Part shown: piece after piece, positions 14,025 to 21,901 of the stretch
Numbering within the stretch: position 1 is the stretch's first letter
How the letters are laid out: every line of letters begins with the position of its first letter
From: an uncultured Eubacteriales bacterium
GTDB taxonomy: Bacteria; Bacillota; Clostridia; Lachnospirales; Lachnospiraceae
Reading direction: 5' to 3'
DNA length: 36,165 nt
NCBI GenBank assembly: GCA_900545175.1
Contig: UQYF01000027.1
Location: 1 to 36,165, forward strand
The notes under the pieces: generated by a model
Database searches by the model: none
What the model saw: only the letters and a program-made list of their open reading frames with translations
What the model was told of the DNA's origin: nothing
Made by a program: the position numbers and the translations under genes

Positions 14025-15410
14025 ATGCTCACATATAATATGGAGGACAAAAAAGAGCTGCCTTTATATGATTATCTGTACAGATGTATAAAAAATGATA
14101 TACTTTCAGGAAGAATACCTGCCGGTGATAAGCTTCCTTCTAAGAGAGGTCTTGCAAAGCATCTCAATGTAAGTGTGATTACGGTTGAGAATGCATATGC
14201 ACAGCTTTTTTTGGAGGGATATATAACAAGCTTTGAAAAAAAAGGCTATTTTGTAAATGATACCGGACAGGCTCCGCAGGCGAGCTGCCTTATAAGACCT
14301 AAGCCTGAGGAAGAGTTCGAGTATGCCTATTTTGCAGATTTGAAATCTAACAGGATAAGAAGAAACAGATTTCCTTTTTCAACATGGGCTAAGCTTCTTC
14401 GTGACACGTTGGCGGACAGACCGGAACAGCTTCTAAAGACGGTTCCGTATAATGGAGTGTATGAGCTAAGACTTGCTCTTGCACAATTTTTGCATGAATT
14501 TCGAGGAATGCAGGTGCTGCCATCACAGATTATCATATGCTCGGGCACTGAGAGTATGTACGCAAAACTGTTCTGTCTTCTGCCTGATGCAGCGTGGGCA
14601 GTGGAAAATGTAGGCAGCAGGAAGATAACAGGACTTTATGACATGTACCATGCAAAATGGAAGCCGGTGTCGAGGGATGAGTATGGTGTAGATATGACAA
14701 GCCTTTATGAGAGCGGCTGCAACGTAGTGCATGTCACACCTGCACAGCATTTTCCTGTTGGAACTGTTATGCCTGTTAAGAGAAGGACACAGCTTCTTGA
14801 GTGGGCTAAAAGGCAGGATTATTATATAATCGAGGACGATTATGACAGCGAGTTCTGGTATCAGGGCAGACCTGCGCCAACACTCTACAGCATGGATGGA
14901 AACGGAAGGGTTATATATTTTAATACATTTTCAAAGACACTGATTCCGTCTCTTCGCATAAGCTATATGGTATTGCCTTATGAGCTTGCAATGCGCTACA
15001 GCAAAGGCTTAAGCTTCTATTCGGGAACAGTTCCGAGCATGGAGCAGTATGCGCTTGCAAGATTTATATCGGAGGGGTATTTTGAGCGCCATATAAATCA
15101 TATGCGTAACTACTTTAAGTCGCAGAGAGGAAAACTTTTTGAGGCGGTGAAAAATTCGCCCATGGCACAGATTTCTAAGATTCATGAAATAAGTTCGGGG
15201 ACGTATTTTCTCTTAGAACTTAGTACGGAAATATCCGATAAGAAGCTAGTGGAGAGAATAAGACAGAAGGATATAAATGTGGCATGTACATCGGAATATA
15301 TGCCGGAGGTATGTGCTGACACGCACACGCTTATTATCAATTACTGCGGTGTGTATGCTGAGCGCATTGAGGATACGATTACAAGAATATGGGAGGCAGT
15401 GAAAGAGTGA
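14025..15410 (+). CDS. MocR-type regulator: GntR winged helix fused to a PLP aminotransferase fold
   Basis: A 461-residue protein. Residues about 10-80 form a GntR winged helix (LPLYDYLYRCIKNDILSGRI, AGDKLPSKRGLAKHLNVS). The rest is a fold-type I aminotransferase domain with the PLP lysine in NTFSKTLIPSLR (K304) and the PLP-anchoring aspartate in IIEDDYDSE. Such proteins sense PLP with an amine or amino acid and control vitamin B6, GABA or other metabolism; the effector here is unknown. I start at 14025 because GGAGG lies about 7 nt before it; an in-frame ATG at 14019 is too close to that site. The stop codon overlaps the GH2 start as TGATG. Confidence 0.93.
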   Translation: MLTYNMEDKKELPLYDYLYRCIKNDILSGRIPAGDKLPSKRGLAKHLNVSVITVENAYAQLFLEGYITSFEKKGYFVNDTGQAPQASCLIRPKPEEEFEYAYFADLKSNRIRRNRFPFSTWAKLLRDTLADRPEQLLKTVPYNGVYELRLALAQFLHEFRGMQVLPSQIIICSGTESMYAKLFCLLPDAAWAVENVGSRKITGLYDMYHAKWKPVSRDEYGVDMTSLYESGCNVVHVTPAQHFPVGTVMPVKRRTQLLEWAKRQDYYIIEDDYDSEFWYQGRPAPTLYSMDGNGRVIYFNTFSKTLIPSLRISYMVLPYELAMRYSKGLSFYSGTVPSMEQYALARFISEGYFERHINHMRNYFKSQRGKLFEAVKNSPMAQISKIHEISSGTYFLLELSTEISDKKLVERIRQKDINVACTSEYMPEVCADTHTLIINYCGVYAERIEDTITRIWEAVKE

Positions 15411-18313
15411 TGAAAATATCATTGGATGGATTGTGGGACGTTAAATTAGCTGATGGCACACAGGGGCAGATGGTGCTTCCGGGAACCTTAGATGAGAATA
15501 ATATTGGACATAAAGACTGCGGTGCGAACCAGTGGCATCCGGATGCGGCACTTGGAAATGCTGACGGCGAAGTGGACAAGGATGCGCCTATCGCAACAAG
15601 ATTTACAAGGCGGCATACCTATGAAGGGGAAGCATTTATAAGCCGCAGGATTAATATAGATGAATATGAAAATGACAGGCTGTTTGTAAAAGTGGAGCGC
15701 GCAAGAGCACTCAGATTATTGGTGGATGGCATTGAATGCAGGGCTTTTATTAATGGGACACTAAGCACTCCGTATATATTCGAGCTTACCGGTATTTCAT
15801 CAGGAGAGCATGATTTTACATTCGTGTCAGATAACAGCTATCCGGGTATGCCCAAGGATGCTATATGCTATTCATCGGCAGCAACGGATGAGACTCAGAC
15901 TAACTGGAATGGTCTTATCGGAGAGCTGTGTATGTATACTAAGCCGCAGGACTTTATTGCGGCAGTGAGAGTCTATCCGCATAAAAAGGCTGATACGAAT
16001 AGGAATAGTGTTCAGAATGTTGAGATGATTGGTACGCAAAGGATACAAAAAGTATATGAAAAACAGGCAGGAAGCGATTTCTGTATTGATGTGCAGGTGG
16101 ATGTCGCATCCGGGCATGGACAGGCCGGGCATATTGAACTAAGGTCTGAAGCACTTTTACACAATGAAATAATTGAATTGACGGATTGTGACATATTGCA
16201 GGAGAATGAGGGCACTTTAAATCAGGACTGTGAAAATGCAGGATATAAGTTTGGAGATATAAAAACATATAAAATAAGAACATATAAATTCACAGGGCTT
16301 GAGCTGAAGGATGATATCAGGCTGTGGGATGAAGGCGAGGGAAGCTTATATGAGCTTACTGCTTCATTGGAGCTTACGCAGAGTACAGATGAGTGCTTTG
16401 TAAGCTTCGGAGTGAGAGACTTTGGCGATGATGGCAGAGGGCGTCTTGCATTAAACGGCAGGACAATTTTCTTAAGAAGTGAAGCTAACTGTGCTGAGTA
16501 TCCCGAAACAGGGCATTCTCCGATGACGGTCAGGGAGTGGAGGGATATACTTGGCAGGTATAAAAGCTATGGAGTTAACTGTGTCCGTTTTCACTCGCAT
16601 TGCGAGCCAGAGGCAGCTTTTACCGCAGCAGATGAGCTTGGAATGTTATTACAGCCGGAGCTTTCAAACTGGAATCCTAAGGATGCCTTTGAGACGGATG
16701 AGAGTTATGAGTACTATAAAGCTGAGCTTACAGGAATAATAAAGACGCTTGCAAACCATCCGTCCTTTGTGATGCTGACTCTTGGAAATGAGCTTCAGGC
16801 AAAGGAAAAGGGTGGCAAGAGGATGCGCAGGCTTGTACAGCTTGCAAAGAAGCTTGATGATACAAGAATGTATGCTGACGGCTCGAATACGTTCTATGGT
16901 GAGCGTGGATGTGACGAAGCAAGTGATTTCTATACTTCGCAGAGCTGCCATGAGGTTGTGATACGCGGAACCTTTTCAGGCATGAGAGGTTATATCAATG
17001 AGAGCTATCCATCGGCTGACCATGATTACAATGCTGCGATGGAGAAGATAAGAGAGCAGTACAAAAAGCCTGTATTCAGCTTTGAGGTGGGTCAGTTCGA
17101 GGTATTGCCGGATTTTGACGAGCTTGATAAATTCATGGGTGTGTCGGAGCCTGTAAATCTTGAGCTTATAAAAAAACGTGTGGAGGAGAGAGGACTCCTT
17201 AAAAATTGGAAGGAGTATGTCGAAGCGACAGGAGAGCTTTCAAGACTTGCATACCGCGAGGAGATCGAGGCTGCGATGCGTACAAGGAAGCTGTCAGGTA
17301 TATCTCTTCTGGGATTACAGGATTTTCCGGGGCAGGGAACAGCACTTGTCGGAATGATGAACTCTCATCTTGAACCTAAGCCTTTTTCATTTGCCAAACC
17401 GGAGCGTTTTTCGGAATTTTTCAAGGAGAGCATGCCGCTTGTAAGATTACAAAAATATACCTATGAAGCAGGGGAAAGGCTTACAGCCAGTGTAGAGATG
17501 GCTAATTTTGGAAAGAGTGCGGTTGAAGGTGAGGCTCAATTTTCAATAGACCTTAGAAGCTGTGCTTCGGATAGACATGGATGCGGCAGGCATATTTTAG
17601 CTGGAAGTCTTGGAACGGTATCATGTCCGGCAGGTGAATACACGGATGTAGGTACGATAGATATTTCTCTTGATTTTATCGATAAGTCATCTGCACTTAC
17701 ATTTACTGTGGATATAGGAGGCTGTACAAGCTCATATCCGTTGTGGGTATATGCAAAAGCAGCACCAAAATGTCCTGAAAATGTTTATGAGACGAGAGTA
17801 TTTGATGATAGGACAAGGGAGATACTAAGAAAGGGCGGGCGAGTATTTTTAGCACCTGACGCTGACAAGGAGAGTATGCCGGTATCAATAAAGACACAGT
17901 TTACAACTGATTTCTGGTCGGTGGGAACCTTTGCTGAGCAGGAGGGCGGAATGGGTCAGCTTATAGATGCCTTACATCCTGTATTTAGGAATTTTCCGAC
18001 AGATAAGCATACCGACTGGCAGTGGTGGATTATGGCTGTCAAGCGTGCCATAATACTTCCAAGAACAATGAAAGCAATAGTCACTGAGATGGACAGCTAT
18101 GCATTTCTTCGACCTATGGCACAGCTTATTGAATTTAACTGCATGGGAGGAAAAGTGCTTTTGTCAACTATGGAGCTTCATAAGAGCCAGATGTACCCTG
18201 AAGCGAGAGCACTTTTAAATTCGATATATGAATATATGGCCGGAGATGAATTTGCACCACAGCAGGAGCTTACAGAAGAAGAAATAACACTTGACCTAAA
18301 GTTAGGTTTATGA
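15410..18313 (+). CDS. glycoside hydrolase family 2 protein
   Basis: A 967-residue protein with no signal peptide, hence probably cytoplasmic. The N-terminus (ISLDGLWDVKLADGTQG, VLPGTLDENNIG) is the GH2 sugar-binding jelly roll; an immunoglobulin-like domain and a TIM barrel follow. The acid/base glutamate is E461 in LTLGNEL and the nucleophile E559 in FSFEVGQFEV. The EVGQ form and large C-terminal extension (about 640-967) belong to a less-studied GH2 branch, so exact specificity (beta-galactosidase, arabinopyranosidase or other) is open. The ATG overlaps the MocR stop (TGATG), so translation is probably coupled. GGGAGG stands about 15 nt upstream. Confidence 0.88.
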   Translation: MKISLDGLWDVKLADGTQGQMVLPGTLDENNIGHKDCGANQWHPDAALGNADGEVDKDAPIATRFTRRHTYEGEAFISRRINIDEYENDRLFVKVERARALRLLVDGIECRAFINGTLSTPYIFELTGISSGEHDFTFVSDNSYPGMPKDAICYSSAATDETQTNWNGLIGELCMYTKPQDFIAAVRVYPHKKADTNRNSVQNVEMIGTQRIQKVYEKQAGSDFCIDVQVDVASGHGQAGHIELRSEALLHNEIIELTDCDILQENEGTLNQDCENAGYKFGDIKTYKIRTYKFTGLELKDDIRLWDEGEGSLYELTASLELTQSTDECFVSFGVRDFGDDGRGRLALNGRTIFLRSEANCAEYPETGHSPMTVREWRDILGRYKSYGVNCVRFHSHCEPEAAFTAADELGMLLQPELSNWNPKDAFETDESYEYYKAELTGIIKTLANHPSFVMLTLGNELQAKEKGGKRMRRLVQLAKKLDDTRMYADGSNTFYGERGCDEASDFYTSQSCHEVVIRGTFSGMRGYINESYPSADHDYNAAMEKIREQYKKPVFSFEVGQFEVLPDFDELDKFMGVSEPVNLELIKKRVEERGLLKNWKEYVEATGELSRLAYREEIEAAMRTRKLSGISLLGLQDFPGQGTALVGMMNSHLEPKPFSFAKPERFSEFFKESMPLVRLQKYTYEAGERLTASVEMANFGKSAVEGEAQFSIDLRSCASDRHGCGRHILAGSLGTVSCPAGEYTDVGTIDISLDFIDKSSALTFTVDIGGCTSSYPLWVYAKAAPKCPENVYETRVFDDRTREILRKGGRVFLAPDADKESMPVSIKTQFTTDFWSVGTFAEQEGGMGQLIDALHPVFRNFPTDKHTDWQWWIMAVKRAIILPRTMKAIVTEMDSYAFLRPMAQLIEFNCMGGKVLLSTMELHKSQMYPEARALLNSIYEYMAGDEFAPQQELTEEEITLDLKLGL

Positions 18314-18356
18314 AGTATAATCAAAAATTGCATGATTTTGTAAAATATATTGCGGT

Positions 18357-18386
18357 TTGACAAAATCTGTACCGCAGATAGATAAT
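18357..18386 (+). promoter_or_regulatory. candidate promoter for the DUF3737 gene
   Basis: TTGACA (18357-18362, perfect) is followed after 18 nt by GATAAT (18381-18386, five of six). The spacer contains ACCGCA, which pairs with TGCGGT at 18351-18356. ACAAAATC, starting within the -35, can pair with GATTTTGT upstream (18334-18341). The predicted transcript begins about 70 nt before the start codon. Confidence 0.5.
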
Positions 18387-18462
18387 TGCACCGGTTGAAT
18401 GAAATATTCATGTATGTGTGATTATTGCAGATAATAATATGCATCAGGAGGAAGAAAATAAA

Positions 18463-19332
18463 ATGCAGGAATTTACACAGCAGACATTTACACAGGAGCG
18501 TGCTCTTTTTCATACAGTCGAAGCTAAGATAAGCGATTCGGTGTTCGATGTTGGAGAGTCACCTCTTAAGGAGTGTAGGAAGCTCGATATAGACACAACA
18601 CTTTTCAGATATAAGTATCCTTTATGGTACTGTAAGGATATAAGTCTTAAAAACTGTACACTTTTTGACATGGCAAGAGCCGGAATATGGTACACGGACA
18701 ATATAAGCATTGAGGATACGGTCATCGAGGCTCCGAAAAATATCAGAAAGGCAGATGGAGTCACACTTAAGAATGTATCTTTTCCGAATGCCGCAGAGAC
18801 ACTCTGGAATTGCAACAATGTTACGATGGAGAACGTGTTCGCAAAGGGAGATTATTTTGCATTTAATACCAACAATATCAAGGCAGATAATTTCACACTT
18901 GTAGGAAATTATTCGTTTGATGGAACTAAGAACATGGAAATCCGCAATTCCAAGCTTCTTTCTAAGGATGCTTTTTGGAATACAGAGAATGTGACTGTAT
19001 ACGATTCATTCATATCCGGCGAGTACCTTGGCTGGAATGCGAAGAACTTAACTCTTATCAACTGTACAATCGAGAGCCTTCAGGGCATGTGCTATATTGA
19101 CAATCTTGTTATGAAGAACTGTAAGCTCATCAATACAACACTTGCCTTTGAGTATTCAAGTGTTGACGCTGAGATAACGAGCGGCATAACAAGCGTGCTA
19201 AACCCATCATCAGGAACGATTAAGGCTGACTACATCGACAATCTTATCATACAGAAGGATTATATTGATGAAGGCAGGACTAAGATTGTATGCGGTGATA
19301 TCAGAAATAAGACGGATGAGATTGCGTGGTAG
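18463..19332 (+). CDS. DUF3737 family protein, right-handed beta-helix
   Basis: A 289-residue protein with an AGGAGG site 10 nt before ATG. It is made of repeated roughly 20-residue turns rich in N, with patterns such as ISLKNCTLFD, VTMENVFAKG, LTLINCTIES and LVMKNCKLIN, the ladder expected of a parallel beta-helix. The opening TFTQERALFHTVEAKISDSVFDVGESPLKEC matches DUF3737 proteins, common in Firmicutes and of unknown biochemical role. No signal peptide is present. It follows GH2 by 149 nt with its own candidate promoter, and the MalY-type gene follows 36 nt later, so these two probably share a transcript. Confidence 0.85.
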   Translation: MQEFTQQTFTQERALFHTVEAKISDSVFDVGESPLKECRKLDIDTTLFRYKYPLWYCKDISLKNCTLFDMARAGIWYTDNISIEDTVIEAPKNIRKADGVTLKNVSFPNAAETLWNCNNVTMENVFAKGDYFAFNTNNIKADNFTLVGNYSFDGTKNMEIRNSKLLSKDAFWNTENVTVYDSFISGEYLGWNAKNLTLINCTIESLQGMCYIDNLVMKNCKLINTTLAFEYSSVDAEITSGITSVLNPSSGTIKADYIDNLIIQKDYIDEGRTKIVCGDIRNKTDEIAW

Positions 19333-19368
19333 GGATTCTTATAATGTAATTTAGAAAAGAGGTTTGGC

Positions 19369-20544
19369 ATGAAAGAAGAATACAGACGAGCTTTTGATAC
19401 GGCTGTTGACAGACGTGGGACACATTCTCTTAAGTGGGATGTGAAGGATAATGAGCTTCCGATGTGGGTTGCGGACATGGATTTTAAGACTGCACCGGCG
19501 ATTATCGAGGCTTTAAAAAAGAGAGTCGAGCATGGAGTGTTTGGCTATTCCATAATACCGGATGAGTGGAACGAAGCATACTGCGAGTGGTGGGAGAAAA
19601 GGCATAATTTTCATATTGAGAAGGATTGGCTTATATTCTCGACAGGTGTTGTACCTATTTTATCAAGTGTGGTAAGAAAGCTGACGACACCGGGGGAGAA
19701 TGTGCTGATTCAGACTCCTGTTTACAATATTTTCTTCAATTCCATAGTAAATAATGGGCGGAATGTATTGCAGTGTCCGTTAAGCTATGAAAACGGTGAG
19801 TATTCTATTGATTTTGAGAAGTTAGAGGAAGCTATGGCGCAGCCCCAGACTACGATGATGATATTCTGCAATCCTCACAATCCTGTGGGAAAGATATGGG
19901 ACAGAGAGACACTGGCACATGTCGGTGAGCTTGCAAAGAAGCATCATGTTATAGTAGTATCTGATGAGATACACTGCGACATAACTGACCCGGATAAGGG
20001 ATACATTCCATTTGCGTCCGCTTCGGACACATGCCGTGAGATAAGCATTACCTGTGTTGCACCGACTAAGGCCTTTAACATGGCGGGCTTGCAGACGGCA
20101 GCAGCTATTGTGCCGGACCCATTCCTGCGTCATAAGGTTAACCGTGGACTGAACACTGACGAGGTGGCAGAGCCGAACGCATTTGCAATATGGGCAGCAG
20201 TCGCAGCCTTTAGAGATGGCGGTGAATGGCTTGATGCACTAAGAGAGTATATTTATGAAAATAAGCAGAGAGTGACACAGTTCATAGAAACAGAGCTTCC
20301 AAAGATAAAGCTCATACATTCTGAGGCAACGTATCTTCTCTGGCTTGACTGTTCGGCGGTATGCGACAATTCGGAGGAGCTTGCCGACAGCATAAGAGAG
20401 CGCACAGGGCTCTATCTCTCGGACGGAGTGCAGTATGGAAGAACGGGAGAGAAGTTCTTAAGGCTCAATATAGCATGTCCTAGAGAAAGACTTGAGGACG
20501 GACTTAAGAGACTTAAAGATGGGATAGAAGGATATAGAAAGTAA
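19369..20544 (+). CDS. MalY/PatB family PLP-dependent C-S lyase (cystathionine beta-lyase type)
   Basis: A 391-residue fold-type I enzyme of normal length. The N-terminal WDVKDNELPMWVADMDF and FGYSIIPDEW are characteristic of MalY/PatB rather than of ordinary aminotransferases. The PLP lysine is K234 in APTKAFNMAGLQ, with NPHNPVGK and SDEIHCD upstream. Expected reaction: beta-elimination of cystathionine to homocysteine, pyruvate and ammonia; some members instead cleave cysteine conjugates or act as regulators. Ribosome binding site AGAGG about 7 nt before ATG. A degenerate family A repeat starts directly after the stop codon, and a strong bidirectional terminator follows. Confidence 0.9.
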   Translation: MKEEYRRAFDTAVDRRGTHSLKWDVKDNELPMWVADMDFKTAPAIIEALKKRVEHGVFGYSIIPDEWNEAYCEWWEKRHNFHIEKDWLIFSTGVVPILSSVVRKLTTPGENVLIQTPVYNIFFNSIVNNGRNVLQCPLSYENGEYSIDFEKLEEAMAQPQTTMMIFCNPHNPVGKIWDRETLAHVGELAKKHHVIVVSDEIHCDITDPDKGYIPFASASDTCREISITCVAPTKAFNMAGLQTAAAIVPDPFLRHKVNRGLNTDEVAEPNAFAIWAAVAAFRDGGEWLDALREYIYENKQRVTQFIETELPKIKLIHSEATYLLWLDCSAVCDNSEELADSIRERTGLYLSDGVQYGRTGEKFLRLNIACPRERLEDGLKRLKDGIEGYRK

Positions 20545-20657
20545 AACATTCGTAATTCACACATTTTTCTTTGGAAAATGGCTGCCTGCTCATGTTTTTG
20601 ACGGGTCACAATGTCAAAAATCATTATGCAGGGCAAGCCTTCTGCCCCTGATATATA
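20545..20657 (-). repeat. diverged family A repeat abutting the MalY-type gene
   Basis: Read on the minus strand, the segment opens ATATCAGGGGCAGAAGG, then has KHEQAAIF-like coding sequence (AAACATGAGCAGGCAGCC) and ends ACGAATGTTTT, in the same order as ATATCAGGGTCAAAAGG, AAACATGAGGAAGCAGCG and CGAATGTTTT in the intact element. The last base lies next to the stop codon of the preceding gene. It shares TTTTTGACATTGTG with the degenerate copy at 4067-4165. Confidence 0.65.
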
Positions 20658-20663
20658 ATAAGA

Positions 20664-20734
20664 TATAAGAAAACCATGGGTATGGGTCAGCTGCTTACTG
20701 TAGCAGCTAATCCCATATCCATGGTTTTCTTATA
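20664..20734. terminator. bidirectional terminator hairpin
   Basis: TATAAGAAAACCATGG pairs perfectly with CCATGGTTTTCTTATA, and the stem continues inward with TATGGG/CCCATA (one mismatch between) and AGCTGCT/AGCAGCT. The A-rich and T-rich arms suit termination in both directions, ending the MalY transcript on the plus strand and the response-regulator transcript on the minus strand. Confidence 0.85.
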
Positions 20735-20742
20735 AGATAATT

Positions 20743-21309
20743 TTACTTATTGGAACTGTTCTTGTTAAGCACAATAGAGTTCACGGCTTCGATAAGGCTG
20801 ACAGTCTGGCTTCTTGGAACAAGTGCGACAGACTTGCCATCTATGGCAGCTAAGCATGTGCTTCCGTCATATCTGTACAGCTTTATGGTTGTCTGAGGGA
20901 AAGCATCGTTGTCAAGATAGAGAGTGATACCTATCTCTTCCTTCTGTGCGGCTTCCTCATCGGTAAAGCTGTCGACAGAGGCTAAAAGCTCTCTTGTGTC
21001 AAAGGGTTTGCCAAGATAGTAGTCGGCACTGCAGTTAAGTCCTTCTATGCGGTCATCAAGTAAAGTCCTTGCAGTGAGCATCAGGATAGGCATTCCTTTT
21101 TTGACGGTGCGAAGTCTTTTGGCAACTTCACAGCCGCTCATCGCAGGCAGCATCACATCAAGGATTATCAGGTCATATATACCTAAAAGTGCATATTCGA
21201 GTCCTGCTTCGCCATCAAATGCGGCATCCGTATCATAGCCATGGGAATTTAACAGCGAGCGCAGTGAACTGGAAAGCAGAGGCTCATCCTCTATAATAAG
21301 AATTTTCAT
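20743..21309 (-). CDS. chimeric response regulator: receiver domain with a non-DNA-binding tail
   Basis: A 188-residue protein. Residues 1-115 form a complete OmpR-type receiver: acidic pocket E7/D8, phosphoacceptor D51 in LDVMLP, T79, and K101 in LGKPFDTREL. Instead of the expected winged-helix DNA-binding domain of about 95 residues there is a 72-residue tail with KLYRYDGSTCLAAIDGK and LVPRSQTVSLIEAVNSIVL. That tail recalls the C-terminal segment of clostridial DUF4340-type proteins, a memory I cannot check. No sensor kinase lies nearby. It could be a working stand-alone receiver or the product of a deletion joining two genes. The start has only a weak upstream site (GAGACAAT). Confidence 0.8.
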   Translation of the reverse strand: MKILIIEDEPLLSSSLRSLLNSHGYDTDAAFDGEAGLEYALLGIYDLIILDVMLPAMSGCEVAKRLRTVKKGMPILMLTARTLLDDRIEGLNCSADYYLGKPFDTRELLASVDSFTDEEAAQKEEIGITLYLDNDAFPQTTIKLYRYDGSTCLAAIDGKSVALVPRSQTVSLIEAVNSIVLNKNSSNK

Positions 21310-21370
21310 ATTGTCTCATTGTGGTGAAATTATTGATTATGGGAGCATAGCAGGGTTTATATTTATGTTC

Positions 21371-21677
21371 TGATTCGAATGTCAAAACATGCCAATTTAC
21401 TTTAAGAGTGTATAACATGTTGTATTTATACATATCAGCTCTAGTGTACGAAGTAAGGTGTTCTAAGGACTCTGATATATGCTTTCTATCCGCACGCCAC
21501 CGAAGAAAAGCATACATCCTTGTATGCATTGCTTCTAAAGCAGCATCCATGCTGCTTTTGGCTGGGAAACTAGCAGAGTCCTGAGAACAACTAAGCTTCT
21601 CCCAAAGTCATGATATGTATAAATACAACATGTTATACACAATTAAGTTTACAGAGCATGTTTTGACACCCGAATCA
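21371..21677. repeat. family B fold-back element, 307 bp
   Basis: The inverted ends start TGATTCG...TGTCAAAACATGC and extend imperfectly for about 66 bp each side. Inside them a 30-bp block, GTGTATAACATG...CATATCA, is repeated perfectly inverted (21408-21437 and 21611-21640). Further nested pairs are TTCTAAGGACTCTG/CAGAGTCCTGAGAA, GCATACA/TGTATGC (21510-21527) and AAAGCAGCAT/ATGCTGCTTT (21537-21558). The whole element can fold into one long branched stem. No coding frame in it looks real. It lies between the divergent response-regulator and GH51 genes. A half copy is at 8078-8141. Confidence 0.85.
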
Positions 21678-21809
21678 TATTCCGGAATAGCTCTCTTTCG
21701 CTCATTATATCATCAGAAATTGTGTTTTGAAGGGTGTTCACATTTTTCAGATTTTGGTGTGTATTCCGGGTTATGATATGTGCTGATGACGCATAAATCA
21801 CATTTGAGG

Positions 21810-21838
21810 TTGTCATTATTGAAGTTTACATCTATAAT
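21810..21838 (+). promoter_or_regulatory. sigma-A promoter for the GH51 gene
   Basis: TTGTCA (21810-21815) is followed after exactly 17 nt by TATAAT (21833-21838), the best promoter match I see in the window. The transcript should start near 21845, giving a leader of about 57 nt before the ATG at 21902. TATTCCGGAATA (21678-21689), a 12-bp perfect palindrome, lies about 120 bp upstream and could be a regulator site. Confidence 0.75.
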
Positions 21839-21901
21839 GTATTTATTACTTTAATATGTCAGAGTGCCGGAAAGTGTGCCGGCGCAGAGATGGAGAGGGA
21901 C

